Assembly (NCBI RefSeq): GCF_003293595.1
Contig: NZ_CP022162.1
Location: 2,401,799 to 2,465,798, forward strand
Source: Microbacterium sp. PM5
Lineage (GTDB): Bacteria > Actinomycetota > Actinomycetes > Actinomycetales > Microbacteriaceae
DNA length: 64,000 nt
Reading direction: 5' to 3'
How positions within the stretch are numbered: position 1 is the first letter of the stretch; each line of letters opens with the position of its first letter. Shown piece after piece: positions 62,453-64,000 of this stretch. The notes below the pieces were generated by a model. The model searched no databases. It was not told the origin of the DNA and saw only the letters and a program-made list of their open reading frames with translations. A program made the position numbers and the translations under genes.

Positions 62453-64000
62453 ATGCAGGCATGGCCAGGATCCGCGTACCCGCTCGGGGCGACGTTCGAC
62501 GGCAGTGGAACGAACTTCGCGCTGTTCAGCGAGGGTGCCGAGCGTGTCGAGCTGTGTCTGTTCGGCGACCGCGGCAAAGAGACGCGCATCGAGATGCGCG
62601 ACGTCGATGCATTCGTGTGGCACGTGTATCTGCCCACGGTGCAGCCGGGCCAGCGATACGGCTATCGCGTGCACGGGCCGAATGATCCCGCCAACGGGCA
62701 TCGGTTCAACCCCAACAAGCTGCTGCTCGACCCCTACGCCAAGGCGGTCGAAGGGCAGGTCCACTGGGGGCAGTCGGTGTTCGGCTACGAGTTCGGCGAC
62801 CCCGACTCCCGCAACGACGAGGACTCGGCCGCCGCCATGATGAAGGGCGTCGTCGTCAACCCCTTCTTCGACTGGGCGGGCGACCGGCTGCCGAAGACCC
62901 CGTATGCCGAGACCGTCATCTACGAGGCCCACGTCAAGGGGCTGACGCAGCTGCATCCCGAGATCCCCGAGGAGATCCGCGGCACGTACAGCGCGATCGC
63001 GCATCCCGCCGTCATCGAGCACCTCAAGCACATCGGCGTGACCGCGATCGAGCTGATGCCGGTGCACCAGTTCGTCAACGACTCCACCCTGCAGGAGAAG
63101 GGTCTCAGCAACTACTGGGGCTACAACACGATCGCCTTCCTCGCGCCGCAGAACACCTACTCCTCGACCGGTCAGCGCGGTCAGCAGGTGCAGGAGTTCA
63201 AGAGCATGGTGAAAGCCCTGCACGCCGCGGGCATCGAGGTCATCCTCGACGTGGTCTACAACCACACCGCGGAGGGCAACCACATGGGCCCGACGTTGTC
63301 GATGCGCGGCATCGACAACGAGGCGTACTACCGGCTCGAAGCCGACGACAAGCGGTACTACACCGACTACACCGGCACCGGCAACAGCATGAACGTCGGC
63401 AATCCGCACACCCTCCAGCTGATCATGGACTCCCTGCGCTACTGGGTGCTGGAGATGCACGTCGACGGCTTCCGGTTCGATCTGGCGGCGACCCTCGCCC
63501 GCGAGTTCTACGAGGTCGATCGACTCGCGGCCTTCTTCGAGATCGTGCAGCAGGATCCGGTGATCTCGCAGGTCAAGCTCATCGCCGAACCCTGGGACAT
63601 CGGCCCCGGCGGCTACCAAGTGGGCAACTTCCCGCCGCAGTGGACGGAGTGGAACGGCAAGTACCGCGACACCGTCCGCGACCTGTGGCGCGGCGAGCCG
63701 GCGACACTGGGCGAGTTCGCGTCGCGGCTGACGGGCTCGGCAGACCTGTACGAGAACTCGGGGCGTCGACCGGTCGCCTCCATCAACTTCGTCACCGCGC
63801 ACGACGGCTTCACGCTCCGCGACCTCGTCTCGTACAACGAGAAGCACAACGAGGCCAACGGCGAGGACAACAACGACGGCGAATCGCACAACCGATCGTG
63901 GAACTGCGGTGTGGAAGGCCCCACCGACGACCAGGGCGTCCTGATGCTGCGCGCGCGCCAGCAGCGCAACTTCCTTGCCACGCTGCTGCTCAGCCAGGGC
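62453..64000 (+). CDS. glgX: glycogen debranching enzyme GlgX/TreX, 3' end outside window
   Basis: The first 516 codons are present with no stop. The enzyme hydrolyses alpha-1,6 branches of (limit-dextrin) glycogen in the cytoplasm. An N-terminal CBM48 domain ([29 protein letters not shown]) precedes the GH13 barrel. Barrel motifs are [13 protein letters not shown] (region I), [10 protein letters not shown] with nucleophile Asp 343 (II), [13 protein letters not shown] with Glu 379 (III) and [15 protein letters not shown] (IV). The family length is ~700 residues, so about 190 are missing. AGGGAG lies six bases before the ATG. Confidence 0.95.
   Translation, partial: MQAWPGSAYPLGATFDGSGTNFALFSEGAERVELCLFGDRGKETRIEMRDVDAFVWHVYLPTVQPGQRYGYRVHGPNDPANGHRFNPNKLLLDPYAKAVEGQVHWGQSVFGYEFGDPDSRNDEDSAAAMMKGVVVNPFFDWAGDRLPKTPYAETVIYEAHVKGLTQLHPEIPEEIRGTYSAIAHPAVIEHLKHIGVTAIELMPVHQFVNDSTLQEKGLSNYWGYNTIAFLAPQNTYSSTGQRGQQVQEFKSMVKALHAAGIEVILDVVYNHTAEGNHMGPTLSMRGIDNEAYYRLEADDKRYYTDYTGTGNSMNVGNPHTLQLIMDSLRYWVLEMHVDGFRFDLAATLAREFYEVDRLAAFFEIVQQDPVISQVKLIAEPWDIGPGGYQVGNFPPQWTEWNGKYRDTVRDLWRGEPATLGEFASRLTGSADLYENSGRRPVASINFVTAHDGFTLRDLVSYNEKHNEANGEDNNDGESHNRSWNCGVEGPTDDQGVLMLRARQQRNFLATLLLSQG

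Overview
The window is 64 kb of chromosome from a high-GC Gram-positive actinobacterium. Codon choice, the recurrent ggatgcc/ggcatcc spelling of Asp/Met-Ala and Ala-Ser pairs, and the gene families point to Microbacteriaceae, probably Microbacterium; this is an inference from style, not from a marker gene. Coding density is high. I see no insertion sequence, phage, integrase, CRISPR array or rRNA. Two genes are cut by the window edges: a DUF4192 protein on the left and glgX on the right. About 15 genes have a -10-like hexamer ending exactly six bases before the start codon, the expected layout of leaderless mRNAs.

Layout. 1-17 kb is mostly housekeeping: cardiolipin synthase, a duplicated-domain lipoprotein, ClpC, a translationally coupled operon of circularly permuted ATP-grasp/alpha-E protein, transglutaminase and class-I amidotransferase, N-acetylglutamate synthase, a probable C-rich-loop small RNA, RadA, lactate dehydrogenase, a DUF899 protein and a DHA2 transporter. 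17.5-31.7 kb holds tRNA-Ser(CGA), an SRPBCC/MarR pair, a membrane glycosyltransferase coupled to a GH18-like secreted protein, a two-component system with an unusually long sensor, a copper cluster (His/Met-rich membrane protein, CopC-like, PCuAC, Tat-exported DyP peroxidase), an amino-acid permease and a LysR regulator.

31.8-38.5 kb is a tightly packed eight-gene operon divergent from the LysR gene: two SDR dehydrogenases, a polar amino-acid-type ABC importer, an Asp/Glu-racemase-family enzyme and a flavin monooxygenase. It reads as an uptake-and-catabolism system for an unidentified amino-acid-like compound and is the best candidate here for an undescribed pathway. 38.5-49.8 kb is mixed: aldo/keto reductase, GAF histidine kinase, YaeQ, VIT1-type transporter, tocopherol-cyclase-like protein, a TetR-controlled DUF1304/oxidoreductase pair with a clear operator, and an amino-acid permease followed by a saccharopine-dehydrogenase-family enzyme.

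49.9-62.2 kb is a pentose/arabinoxylan region: GH51 arabinofuranosidase, GH3 glycosidase, a sugar ABC importer without its ATPase, a divergent LacI regulator, a ROK repressor, xylA and xylB. A 13-bp palindrome in front of xylA recurs with one mismatch in front of the importer, suggesting joint control. It is followed by glgX for glycogen debranching.

Four intergenic regions carry compact four-unit palindromes of about 67-68 bp. They belong to two sequence families but share one geometry, with repeat units 19 bases apart on each arm. They are the most unusual non-coding signal in the window.
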